NCBI GenBank assembly: GCA_904830895.1
Contig: LR882958.1
Location: 3,156,001-3,220,000, forward strand
Reading direction: 5' to 3'
Length of the DNA stretch: 64,000 nucleotides
Source of the DNA: Planktothrix rubescens CCAP 1459/22
GTDB lineage: Bacteria; Cyanobacteriota; Cyanobacteriia; Cyanobacteriales; Microcoleaceae
Shown here: one piece after another, positions 14,904 to 22,630 of the stretch
Layout: the number at the start of each line of letters is the position of its first letter
Numbering within the stretch: position 1 is the first letter of the stretch
Made by a program: the position numbers and the translations under genes
The notes under the pieces: generated by a model
Seen by the model: the letters and a program-made list of their open reading frames with translations, nothing else
Told to the model about the DNA's origin: nothing
Databases searched by the model: none

Positions 14904-16892
14904 TTAGCCTATGACTTGATCAAGCTCTCGATGTTTCAAAGGAAGATCAATTTCAGCATGAGATCCCGTGCTCACAGATTGCTGTTTAGGAATAGCAATT
15001 TGAAACGAAATTGGGGAGTTGGAACCCCTATAACTTTGGGTGCTAGGGACGGGAGCCTGGGGAAAAGAAGGAAGGGAGATAAACGGATCTTTAATAAAAG
15101 GTTGATCAATATAGGGTTTGAGGTCATCCTGGGTTTCCGTTTTAGTTTCTAATTTAGGGGGTAAGGGGGATTCAGTCTGTGACATAGACCCCGACCCCTC
15201 AGAAACTGGAGACTGCATGGGTTCGGAGAACAGTGTTTTCGGGGGTTCCGATGGGACTATCTCCGTCGCAGTAGGTGGACTTTCTGGCTTAGGTTCCGTC
15301 ACTAAGGGTAAAGTCGGTTCGGTTAAGGCTGCATCCACCTGTTTAATCTGTCGTTGGGGGGTGTCTAAGACGACGGAGGACTGCATGGGCTGATCAAAAA
15401 TTTGTGAGAGTCGCCCCACCCGTTTAATAATATCCTCGCCTTTTTTAGTTGATATCACCTTAGCTTGATATTGGGTCACTTCTACTGGTAAAAACTCGAC
15501 CTTCATTTGATGGTTAGCATTTAGGGCAACTCTAAGCACAGCAGTTTCATAGTCCGCGCGACTATTTCCCCCAAAAATAAAATTCCCCAGGGAGTAAACA
15601 ATCGGCCGACCTTTATAAATTTCTGCACCCTGTAGGGTATGGGGATGATGACCAATCACCACATCGGCTCCTTGATCAATGGTAAATCGGGCCAGGTCAA
15701 TTTGCCAGTCCCCCGGATATTCCGCCAGTTCTACGCCCCAATGGTAGTTAACCACCACCCAATCCACCTGATCTCGAATGGCTTTAATATCGGCGGCTAC
15801 CCGCTCATCATAACGGGGATTGGTTCCGGCTAAACTCTCAGTAGCAGCATGAAAGTCGGCATCGTAATAGCCTAAATAGGCAATTCGTTGACCTTTAACT
15901 TCAATAATCGTGGGCCGACGAGCTTCTTTAATATCTCGACCTGCCCCCACCGTTTTAATCCCAGCTTGGTCTAAAGTTGCGATGGTTTCCACTAGCCCCG
16001 GTTCCTCATAGTCCATCGTATGATTATTAGCGAGATTGACAATATCAATCCCCCCTTCTGTTAATACTTTTACGGATTCTGGATCGGCTTTAAAATTAAA
16101 TTGTTTGTTAGGACGGCGTAGGGTAGAACGGGTGAGGGGATTTTCTAAATTCACCATAGCCACATCGGCATCCTGATATTCGGGGAGTTGGGCAAAGGGT
16201 AGGGAGTAGTTCGTCCCAATCACATCTTCAAAGTGATCGGACAGGGTGACATCTCCCCCAAATACTAAAGTCACCGTAGGATCTTGGGGATTTTTGACTT
16301 GTTCCTGTTGTACCACTGGAACTACTTCTAAGGCGGCTTGCACGGTATCATGGCGTTTTGGTGGCGGTGCGACCATCACTACCTTTTCTTGAGGGTTGGA
16401 TAGGGGGAGTTGTTGGGCGTTAACTTCGTAGTAACTCACCCAACAGCCCAATACAAAGGCAGAAACGGCCGAACCCATCATAAACATTAACCGCAGGGTT
16501 TTAAATTTAATCCCGTCCAGATTTAACCACCGTCGGTATGCTTGTCCTTTGCTTCGATAAACTTGATTGGCTGGAGTCACTAGCCGTACCGATTGTTTCC
16601 AGAGAATCTCCCCATCTCCTTGATACCGGGCGGCAATTTTTACTCCTTCTAGGTTAGGGGCGTTGAGTTTCCACAGCAAGTGACAGATAAACTTAACAAT
16701 GCCCTCATTCATGGCTTCCTGTTGAAATTCAACCAGGACGGGTAAACAGCCTTTATGATCGGGGGGCGCGACTCTCGCTGAGATCCCTTCAGGTCTGAGA
16801 TAGGTATTAATTAAATCGCTAATTGCCCTTAGGTCTCCAGTCCGGGCTAATTCAAAAATAGAAGGTTGACCTAAATATTCTGCATAAACCAT
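14904..16892 (-). CDS. membrane-anchored CapA-family (PGA_cap) metallophosphatase-like protein
   Basis: The protein has 662 residues. Residues 1-115 are a conserved cyanobacterial N-terminal module (LARTGDLRAISDLINTYLRP). A single transmembrane segment lies at about 150-170. The CapA domain (~200-455) shows VTLVFGGDVTLSDHFEDVIG, VNLENPLT, NFKADPESVKVL, VNLANNHTMDYE, VNYHWGVE, VIGHHPHTLQG and IVYSLGNFIFGG, the metal-binding calcineurin-like folds linked to capsule poly-gamma-glutamate synthesis. In cyanobacteria the real substrate is unknown. The last ~200 residues are Pro/Ser/Thr-rich and probably disordered. Two segments of this gene are repeated at 19997-20060 and 20079-20259. Confidence 0.85.
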   Translation of the reverse strand: MVYAEYLGQPSIFELARTGDLRAISDLINTYLRPEGISARVAPPDHKGCLPVLVEFQQEAMNEGIVKFICHLLWKLNAPNLEGVKIAARYQGDGEILWKQSVRLVTPANQVYRSKGQAYRRWLNLDGIKFKTLRLMFMMGSAVSAFVLGCWVSYYEVNAQQLPLSNPQEKVVMVAPPPKRHDTVQAALEVVPVVQQEQVKNPQDPTVTLVFGGDVTLSDHFEDVIGTNYSLPFAQLPEYQDADVAMVNLENPLTRSTLRRPNKQFNFKADPESVKVLTEGGIDIVNLANNHTMDYEEPGLVETIATLDQAGIKTVGAGRDIKEARRPTIIEVKGQRIAYLGYYDADFHAATESLAGTNPRYDERVAADIKAIRDQVDWVVVNYHWGVELAEYPGDWQIDLARFTIDQGADVVIGHHPHTLQGAEIYKGRPIVYSLGNFIFGGNSRADYETAVLRVALNANHQMKVEFLPVEVTQYQAKVISTKKGEDIIKRVGRLSQIFDQPMQSSVVLDTPQRQIKQVDAALTEPTLPLVTEPKPESPPTATEIVPSEPPKTLFSEPMQSPVSEGSGSMSQTESPLPPKLETKTETQDDLKPYIDQPFIKDPFISLPSFPQAPVPSTQSYRGSNSPISFQIAIPKQQSVSTGSHAEIDLPLKHRELDQVIG

Positions 16893-17193
16893 AAAAATAC
16901 TATCCTCTCCCTATAGAAATTTTGCTTGCGGTTCAGTTTAATATAAAGATCACCTTAACCCTGACCCTAGCGAGTCGTTGATCATTAGATTTTATCAAAA
17001 ATGGTAGCCATAGGAATAGATTTAGGAATTTCTAGTCTACCTACAACATCTATTCGTAACTACTAATCAAATAGTGGCTACAGGCTTCTAATATAGGATA
17101 AACTCTCAGGTTGCACCCTGCCGCCAACATCCAGAATAATTAGGTTAGGGAATACAGCTTAAAGTTTTGGTTAGGGTTTGGATTGAGTTCGAT
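16893..17193. other. intergenic stretch, no gene seen
   Basis: About 300 bases upstream of the CapA-like gene. It is AT-rich, with stops in all frames and no clear tRNA, repeat or riboswitch. It ends at the right end of the IS605-type relic at 17194. Short open frames here look like chance. Confidence 0.5.
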
Positions 17194-17720
17194 TTGACAC
17201 TCCCACGGGTGAACCGCGTTGGATTCTCCTGTCTAGCCCCGATTGCTCGGTATTCATGGAGTTGCCCCCTACTGTTTCCAGAATTGCTTCACAGCAATAT
17301 TAGAGGAGAGTACGAGACTCTGAGGAATGCCAAGTACCTCGTCCCAATTGACGGCACACGACTATTACAGTCTTTGGCTCTGCCAAGATTTTTCGGAGCT
17401 TTCTGTAGTCAACAGGGATAATCACAGTGGTTGCCTTTTTCTCGCCATTGACAACTTGTTTTTAAGGAGGTCAGAACATCTGACCAGATAAGCGAGGAAC
17501 ATCCTTGCTATACTCTGATAATAGAGTCTTAAATAGAGTATGTCAAGGGAAAAGAAAATTCAGTTTAATGTTAACGAGAAAGAATATGAACGTCTCAAAA
17601 GTCATGCTGAATCAGAAGGATTATCAATGGCTGAAGTTCTTAGGGATTACATTAAAACCCTCACACCCCCTTTAGGGGGTCGCACTACATCCCACGACTG
17701 AAGTGCGTGGGCTTTGTGCG
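17194..17720 (-). mobile_element. second tnpB-less IS605/IS1136-type relic, inserted at the AAA ATPase 3' end
   Basis: On the minus strand the right end carries the hairpin gcggttcacccgtggga and ends gtgtcaa at 17194, the same kind of terminus (gtcaa) as the other two elements. The left end is the hairpin cccacgcacttcagtcgtggg at about 17688-17708. No tnpB frame remains. Bases about 17200-17400 (minus) look like a structured RNA end (several short stem-loops, a typical place for omega RNA), but I cannot fold it here. A small RHH gene (17540-17701) lies inside on the opposite strand. The outer left boundary is uncertain by ~15 bases. Confidence 0.6.
17540..17701 (+). CDS. small ribbon-helix-helix protein of IS605-type elements
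   Basis: A 53-residue frame from ATG 17540 to TGA 17701: MSREKKIQFNVNEKEYERLK, then SHAESEGLSMAEVLRDYIKT. This is a typical RHH (CopG/Arc-like) protein (strand IQFNV, helices YERLKSHAESEG and MAEVLRDYI) of the kind found at one end of cyanobacterial IS200/IS605-type elements. Its last ~10 codons read through the left-end hairpin (TTSHD). It may regulate the element; with tnpB gone it is an orphan. Confidence 0.7.
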   Translation: MSREKKIQFNVNEKEYERLKSHAESEGLSMAEVLRDYIKTLTPPLGGRTTSHD

Positions 17721-19523
17721 AGGTTGTTGTAAGATCAATCCTTCATATCCTAAACGGAAATCTTCGGTCGTAATCGAAATTTCTTTCGGATCAGTTAACC
17801 CTTGGCGACGATAGCGACGGATGGCTTCTAAGGCGGCTTGATTACTTAATAATGCTAAATCTGCCCCATTCCAACCTTCAGTTTCCGTTGCCCAATTTGT
17901 TAAATTAATATCAACTAAAGGACGGTTTTTATTATGAACTTTCAGGATCGCTAAACGACTATTAATATCGGGTAAATCGACTTTTAATTGTAAATCTAAT
18001 CTTCCCGATCTCAAGAGGGCTGGATCGATAGCTTCGGGGCGATTTGTTGCCCCAATTAATAAGACTTCAGAACTATTTTGTAACCCGTCTAATTCCGTTA
18101 ATAATTGCCCTACAACGCGATCGCTTACCCCTGAATCTCCCAGATAAGCCCCACGAATCGGAGCTAAACTATCAATTTCATCAATAAAAATAACACAGGG
18201 AGAGGCTTGTCTGGCTTTCGCAAATAATTCTCGAACAGCGGCTTCGGCGGCTCCTACCCAACGGGTTAATAATTCCGGCCCATTCACCGCAATAAAATTA
18301 GCCCTAGATTGGGATGCGATCGCTTTTGCTAATAAGGTTTTACCCGTTCCGGGTGGCCCCCAAAGTAAGATTCCACGGGGGGCTTTGGCTCCGGTTTGTT
18401 GATATAATTCCGGGTAAAGTAACTGACCTTCTACGGAATCCTGTAAGGTTTGTTTAATACTCTCTAAACCGCCAATTTCTTCCCATGAAATATTAGGATT
18501 TTCCACTTCTACCGACCGCAAAACTGAAGGCTTAATTTCCGTTAAAGCGGTGATAAAATCCTGTTGATTAATATATAATTGATCGGGAACGGTCGCTTCT
18601 AAAGAGGGAACCTGACGACGTAAAGCGGTATAGGCGGCGGCTTGACAAGTAGCTTTTAAATCTGCCCCGACAAATCCCACAGATAAATCGGCAATTTCTT
18701 CTAAATTAACTGTTTTTAAGGGCATGGATTGTGTTAGAATAGTAAGGATTTCTAAGCGCCCATTTCTATCAGGAACTCGAAAGCGAATTTCTTTATCAAA
18801 TCTGCCCGGACGTCGTAGGGCTGGGTCAATAGCATCGGGGCGATTTGTTGAGGCTAAAACAATCACTCCTGGGGTTTTGGCAAAACCATCCATTAAGCCT
18901 AATAATTGAGCCACTAATCGTTTTTCCACTTCCCCTTCCACTTGGGAACGATGGGGGGCTAAACTATCAATTTCATCAATAAAAATAATACAAGGGGCTG
19001 ATTTCGCGGCTTTCTCAAAAATTTGTCTTAATTTGGCTTCCGCTTCCCCATAATATTTGCCCATAACTTCCGGGCCGACAATAGCAATATAACTGACTCC
19101 TAATTCTTCTGCAAAAGCCCTGGCGGTTAGGGTTTTACCCGTTCCTGGGGGCCCGACAAATAATACGCCGCGAGGGGGTTCTAGGCCTAATTTTGCTAAC
19201 AATTCAGGACGTTTTAAAGGCAATTCTACTAATTCTCGTAATTGTTGAATCACATCTCCTAACCCCCCCACTTCTGAAATATTGCATGGGAGATGGAAAT
19301 TTTGAGGGGAAAAATTAGGGGTTTCTGAGGGGGTTTCCACCGATGGAGGAGTAATAATTACAGAACGGAATTCTGTATTGTTTTTTGGTATATTCCCCTG
19401 TCTAGGAATACTGGTACGAGAACCGATTTGTACGTTGGTTTTAATTTCTCCACTTTTGATTTTTTCATCTAAGGTTTTTGCTAGTTCAAATAATTGATCA
19501 AACCCATCAAATAAATTAGTCAT
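17685..19523 (-). CDS. CDC48/VCP-like protein with two AAA ATPase modules
   Basis: The protein has 612 residues with two AAA+ modules. Module 1 (~85-330) has Walker A GPPGTGKT and Walker B IIFIDEIDSLAPHR; module 2 (~350-590) has GPPGTGKT and VIFIDEIDSLAPIR. Each has sensor/arginine-finger regions (ALRRPGR; LLRSGR). CDC48-type unfoldases extract or remodel proteins as hexamers. The N-terminal ~80 residues are not the canonical CDC48 N domain. The last ~12 residues (PRTKPTHFSRGM) are encoded by the left-end hairpin of the IS605-type relic, so the native C-terminus has been replaced. A fragment of module 1 is repeated at 20260-20431. Confidence 0.92.
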   Translation of the reverse strand: MTNLFDGFDQLFELAKTLDEKIKSGEIKTNVQIGSRTSIPRQGNIPKNNTEFRSVIITPPSVETPSETPNFSPQNFHLPCNISEVGGLGDVIQQLRELVELPLKRPELLAKLGLEPPRGVLFVGPPGTGKTLTARAFAEELGVSYIAIVGPEVMGKYYGEAEAKLRQIFEKAAKSAPCIIFIDEIDSLAPHRSQVEGEVEKRLVAQLLGLMDGFAKTPGVIVLASTNRPDAIDPALRRPGRFDKEIRFRVPDRNGRLEILTILTQSMPLKTVNLEEIADLSVGFVGADLKATCQAAAYTALRRQVPSLEATVPDQLYINQQDFITALTEIKPSVLRSVEVENPNISWEEIGGLESIKQTLQDSVEGQLLYPELYQQTGAKAPRGILLWGPPGTGKTLLAKAIASQSRANFIAVNGPELLTRWVGAAEAAVRELFAKARQASPCVIFIDEIDSLAPIRGAYLGDSGVSDRVVGQLLTELDGLQNSSEVLLIGATNRPEAIDPALLRSGRLDLQLKVDLPDINSRLAILKVHNKNRPLVDINLTNWATETEGWNGADLALLSNQAALEAIRRYRRQGLTDPKEISITTEDFRLGYEGLILQQPRTKPTHFSRGM

Positions 19524-19830
19524 TTTAAAACCTGATTAAAAAATAGGATTACGGGCGGATTTATTCAAGTTAATTATAACTAAAAAAAATAATCAAAACC
19601 ACCATAAAACTGTTATAGTGCGTAGCACTCGGGAACAGGGAACAGTAAGCAGTGAAAGGGTTTCAGGAATAAAAAGTGTCTTAACTGTAATGCGTAGCGC
19701 TATATAATCTTCGGAGCGCATCTAAATTGGGTATTTGACAAAAACTAATCCAGTAAACCACTCGTGGTAAAGTCTGTTCCCTGTTCCCTGTTCCCAATTC
19801 CCAGCTATCATTATTTTTAACTTGAAATCC
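19524..19830. other. AAA gene upstream region with gggaacaggg-type repeats
   Basis: The 5' flank of the AAA gene contains short gggaaca/tgttccc runs (about 19633-19650 and 19772-19798) and a gcgctatataatcttcggagcgc palindrome near 19697. No gene is seen. The whole stretch recurs at 20432-20724 with about 95% identity by eye. It ends with the last codons of the YbjN-like gene (ttaacttgaaatccga), followed abruptly by sequence from the tRNA-Lys flank. Confidence 0.6.
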
Positions 19831-20724
19831 GACCCGCGCGTTTTGTACTTTTCTCACGCACAACTTCTAATAGTAACACAACACTTTGGGGTTGGCAAGG
19901 GGTTTCTTAAAAAAATGTTGCGTTCAGGTGAACGAGCATCTCACAAATGGCTCCAGGCTTGAGATAGGTCAATAATTTTCCCGTATTCATCGCATTTAGT
20001 TTCTAATTTAGGGGGTAAGGGGGATTCAGTCTGTGACATAGACCCCGACCCATCAGAAACCAAGGATTTCAAACATTAGTCCCCGGATATTCCGCCAGTT
20101 CTACGCCCCAATGGTAGTTAACCACCACCCAATCCACCTGATCTCGAATGGCTTTAATATCGGCGGCTACCCGCTCATCATAACGGGGATTGGTTCCGGC
20201 TAAACTCTCAGTAGCAGCATGAAAGTCGGCATCGTAATAGCCTAAATAGGCAATTCGTTTTCCCCATAATATTTGCCCATAACTTCTGGGCCGACAATAG
20301 CAATATAACTGACTCCTAATTCTTCTGCAAAAGCCCTGGCGGTTAGGGTTTTACCCGTTCCGGGTGGGCCAACAAATAATACGCCACGGGGGGGTTCTAA
20401 GCCTAATTTTGGTAACAATTCAGGACGTTTTATAGGATTACGGGCGGATTTATTTAAGTTAATTATAACTAAAAAAAATAATTAAAACCACCCATAAAAC
20501 TGTTATAGTGCTACCCACTAGGGAACAGGGAACAGGGAACAGTAAGCAGTGAAAGGGTTTCAGGAATAAAAAGTGTCCTAACTGTAATGCGTAGCGCTAT
20601 ATAATCTTCGGAGCGCATCTAAATTGGGTATTTGACAAAAACTAATCCAGCAAACCACTTGTGGTAAAGTCTGTTCCCTGTTCCCAATTCCCAGCTATCA
20701 TTATTTTTAACTTGAAATCCGATC
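19831..20724. repeat. collapsed second copy of a ~6-kb tandem duplication
   Basis: The stretch is a mosaic of five segments copied from upstream in the same order and orientation: 19831-19996 matches 13865-14030 (tRNA flank, epimerase 3' end); 19997-20060 matches 15143-15206; 20079-20259 matches 15709-15888 (both CapA-like gene); 20260-20431 matches 19045-19216 (AAA gene); 20432-20724 matches 19543-19833 (AAA upstream region plus the YbjN-like gene 3' end). The gaps correspond to deletions. Only ~18 bases (20061-20078) are not accounted for. Sequence identity is high, with scattered substitutions. Confidence 0.88.
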
Positions 20725-21162
20725 TAAAGCCCGTCTTCCTCCCCAACGTTCTACTATTTTATCATCATAATCATCGGCAATTTCTAACACTGCATTAACT
20801 GAGGCTTCTAGTTCTAATTTATCACAAGTAGAACCAACAATAGTATGCTCAAAAATAATATCCCCGTGTTCATCAATCCCAAAAGCTCCAAACCTCATAA
20901 TATTATTTTCTCGTAGGAGAAAATGTAATAAATCTGGAGAAAGTTCTACATCTGTCACCACATAAGACCGAGCATTAATAATGGCATCATCTTTTTCCCA
21001 AGGGAATACAAATACCTCAACTAATGCTGAACCCATGACCATTGCTAATCCGGGTACGTCTTCTCTAGCACAAGGAAATTTGCCATATAATTCTCTCATC
21101 CAGGTGGCAATTTTGTTATAACAGGCTTCTTGGATTGCGGTTTGAAATTGCATTTTTAGCAT
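20707..21162 (-). CDS. YbjN / type III secretion chaperone-like protein
   Basis: The protein has 151 residues, starting MLKMQFQTAIQEACYNKIAT. The central part has alternating strands and conserved FVFPWEKDDAIINARSYVVT, then LLRENNIMRFGAFGIDEHGD and HTIVGSTCDKLELEASVNAV. This layout (helix, strands, LLrxNxxxxxGxF, long C-terminal helix) is that of the YbjN / CesT-type peptide-binding chaperone superfamily, common and uncharacterised in cyanobacteria. The last codons (RISS) were copied into the 19.8 kb duplication junction, so this gene's 3' end is one endpoint of that event. Confidence 0.75.
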   Translation of the reverse strand: MLKMQFQTAIQEACYNKIATWMRELYGKFPCAREDVPGLAMVMGSALVEVFVFPWEKDDAIINARSYVVTDVELSPDLLHFLLRENNIMRFGAFGIDEHGDIIFEHTIVGSTCDKLELEASVNAVLEIADDYDDKIVERWGGRRALDRISS

Positions 21163-21298
21163 TCTCCCTGAACTTTTTCCTCAGTTTTAACATCTTTGGG
21201 GTCACTAGAAACAGAGTTTGTATTATTTCTCAACACGCTGAAACTCGGTTACACTAAAAATAGTGAATCTGAAGTTGAGTTTGATTGGAGGGTAAACC

Positions 21299-21412
21299 AT
21301 GGATGAAATTGCAATCACTAATGCTAAATTAATTGCTCAAGTGATTACTGTGTTAGGTTCATTGGGCTTTTTCTTTGCCACGTTTCAAGCGTTGAAACAA
21401 TTGGAAAAATAG
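21299..21412 (+). CDS. 37-aa single-pass membrane peptide
   Basis: ATG 21299 follows a good ribosome site (ggaggg) at 9-10 bases. The peptide starts MDEIAITNAKLIAQVITVLG, and the hydrophobic run IAQVITVLGSLGFFFATF gives one membrane helix, followed by a short basic/polar tail (QALKQLEK). It is the size of the small subunits of photosystems, cytochrome b6f or NDH-1, but I do not recognise it as any of them. A rho-independent terminator follows directly. Its convergent neighbour is a Psb28-type gene, which makes a photosynthesis role worth testing. Confidence 0.65.
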   Translation: MDEIAITNAKLIAQVITVLGSLGFFFATFQALKQLEK

Positions 21413-21417
21413 GATTT

Positions 21418-21447
21418 AGGACGCGCTCTGGCGCGTTCTGATTTTTT
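21418..21447 (+). terminator. rho-independent terminator of the 37-aa peptide gene
   Basis: The stem aggacgcgc / gcgcgttct (9 bp, one G-T pair) with loop tctg is followed by six T residues. It starts 5 bases after the stop codon at 21412 and ends at the stop codon of the convergent psb28-type gene. Confidence 0.8.
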
Positions 21448-21796
21448 AGGTAGACTGAAATTGGAATCCATTCTCATCAGCATAACGATTTAAAAACCGC
21501 ATGACTCGCTCAAAAATGTCTTCTGAGTATACTTCAAAGTAACATTCAACCTTAGAAAGATCCTCATTTTCTGCATAGAAGAACTTGACATTGCTGGGGG
21601 TAACTTTGATTTGTCCTTCTTCATCGCGTAACCACAAATTAGTGATTTGTTTCCGATAGGCTCTTAGTCTTTCTATCGCTTGAAGACGCTCAAATAGCAA
21701 GACCACAATTTTAGTTTTGGAGTCTTTGCGTTTCCGCAGACTAATCCCGCTAATTTCTTCATCTAATCCATCAATAAACTGTACAGAGGTTGTCAT
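21446..21796 (-). CDS. psb28: Psb28-family photosystem II assembly protein (Psb28-2-like)
   Basis: The protein has 116 residues. It follows the Psb28 plan from end to end: VQFIDGLDEEISGISLRKRK at the start, WLRDEEGQIKVTPSNVKFF in the middle, and the hallmark C-terminal RVMRFLNRYADENGFQF. Psb28 binds early photosystem II complexes on the thylakoid cytoplasmic side, around CP47 and cytochrome b559. Many cyanobacteria have two paralogues; the divergent middle part (FERLQAIERLRAYRKQ) suggests the Psb28-2 type. It is next to coaE on the same strand (67-bp gap). The family call is confident, the subtype less so. Confidence 0.85.
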   Translation of the reverse strand: MTTSVQFIDGLDEEISGISLRKRKDSKTKIVVLLFERLQAIERLRAYRKQITNLWLRDEEGQIKVTPSNVKFFYAENEDLSKVECYFEVYSEDIFERVMRFLNRYADENGFQFQST

Positions 21797-21863
21797 GATT
21801 TTTCCTCTCTGCTTTTCCTTGATTTTATCCTATTTTTAGGAAAACCTCAACTCTTTTCTAGTT

Positions 21864-22505
21864 TTAGGGGATATTTTGCCCTCGAATTGCTGCATCCACT
21901 TGTTTAAAAAGTTCTGCTGGGGTTGAAGAATTGTATAAAATTATATCTGCTTGTTTACATTTTTCTGCTAAAGACATTTGGCTATTAATTTTAGCTTCAG
22001 CTTCTTCGGTGGTTAAAAGTCGACCAAAATTAATTTTTTCTCTTTCTATTAACCTCAAATATTGCTGTTCAAGAGGACAATAGACAACCCAAATTTCCGT
22101 GACTAAATCCGTCATTTGCGATTCAAATAATAACGGAATCACTAAAACCCCGTCAGCGTAAGGGTTGCCATCGGGATTCTGGATTTTTTGAGCTTTTAAT
22201 TGTTTAATATTGTTAACAAAACAATGGCGCACAAAGGGGTGTATCTGTTGCTCTAGCCAGGTTCGCTCCGATGAGTCTGAGAAAATCAGACTAGCCAATT
22301 TCTGCCGATTTAAGTTACCATTATAAAGTAGAATATCCCTCCCATAGCGGTCAACAATTTGTTTGAGAACAGGTGAACCGGGTTCCACTGCCTCTCTCGC
22401 ATATAAATCCGCGTCCCAAATGGGGAGTCGGTAGGTCGTGATAAGATAGTTGGATACGGTCGTTTTTCCGCTTCCTATCCCTCCGGTAAGACCAATTAAA
22501 CGCAT
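21864..22505 (-). CDS. coaE: dephospho-CoA kinase
   Basis: The protein has 213 residues, the normal length. The P-loop GLTGGIGSGKTT is at residues 5-16, followed by IWDADLYAREAV (the conserved Asp of the CoA-binding part), VIPLLFESQMTDLVTEIWVV and the lid RLIEREKINF. The enzyme phosphorylates dephospho-CoA at the 3'-hydroxyl of ribose, the last step of coenzyme A synthesis, in the cytoplasm. It is transcribed away from the haemagglutinin/CHAT gene, and probably upstream of psb28 in the same direction. Confidence 0.96.
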   Translation of the reverse strand: MRLIGLTGGIGSGKTTVSNYLITTYRLPIWDADLYAREAVEPGSPVLKQIVDRYGRDILLYNGNLNRQKLASLIFSDSSERTWLEQQIHPFVRHCFVNNIKQLKAQKIQNPDGNPYADGVLVIPLLFESQMTDLVTEIWVVYCPLEQQYLRLIEREKINFGRLLTTEEAEAKINSQMSLAEKCKQADIILYNSSTPAELFKQVDAAIRGQNIP

Positions 22506-22630
22506 AATCCTGTTTTTAAATCTATAATACTATTCATAATAGTAATAGAAATAGTCTATCTGGGTGGCTTCTGTAAAAAATAAATAGTAGATTCCCTTTC
22601 GGTAATTGTTTATTCAAGGCATAAACCCTT

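Noticed and set aside
16893-17421. Possible gene in the plus frame 17167-17421
   Set aside because: Lies over the structured right end of the IS605-type relic and shows no protein features.
19831-20724. Gene fragments as evidence for small genes or pseudogenes in their own right
   Set aside because: Every segment is a copy of the 13.87-19.83 kb region in the same order, so they are better described as one collapsed duplication.
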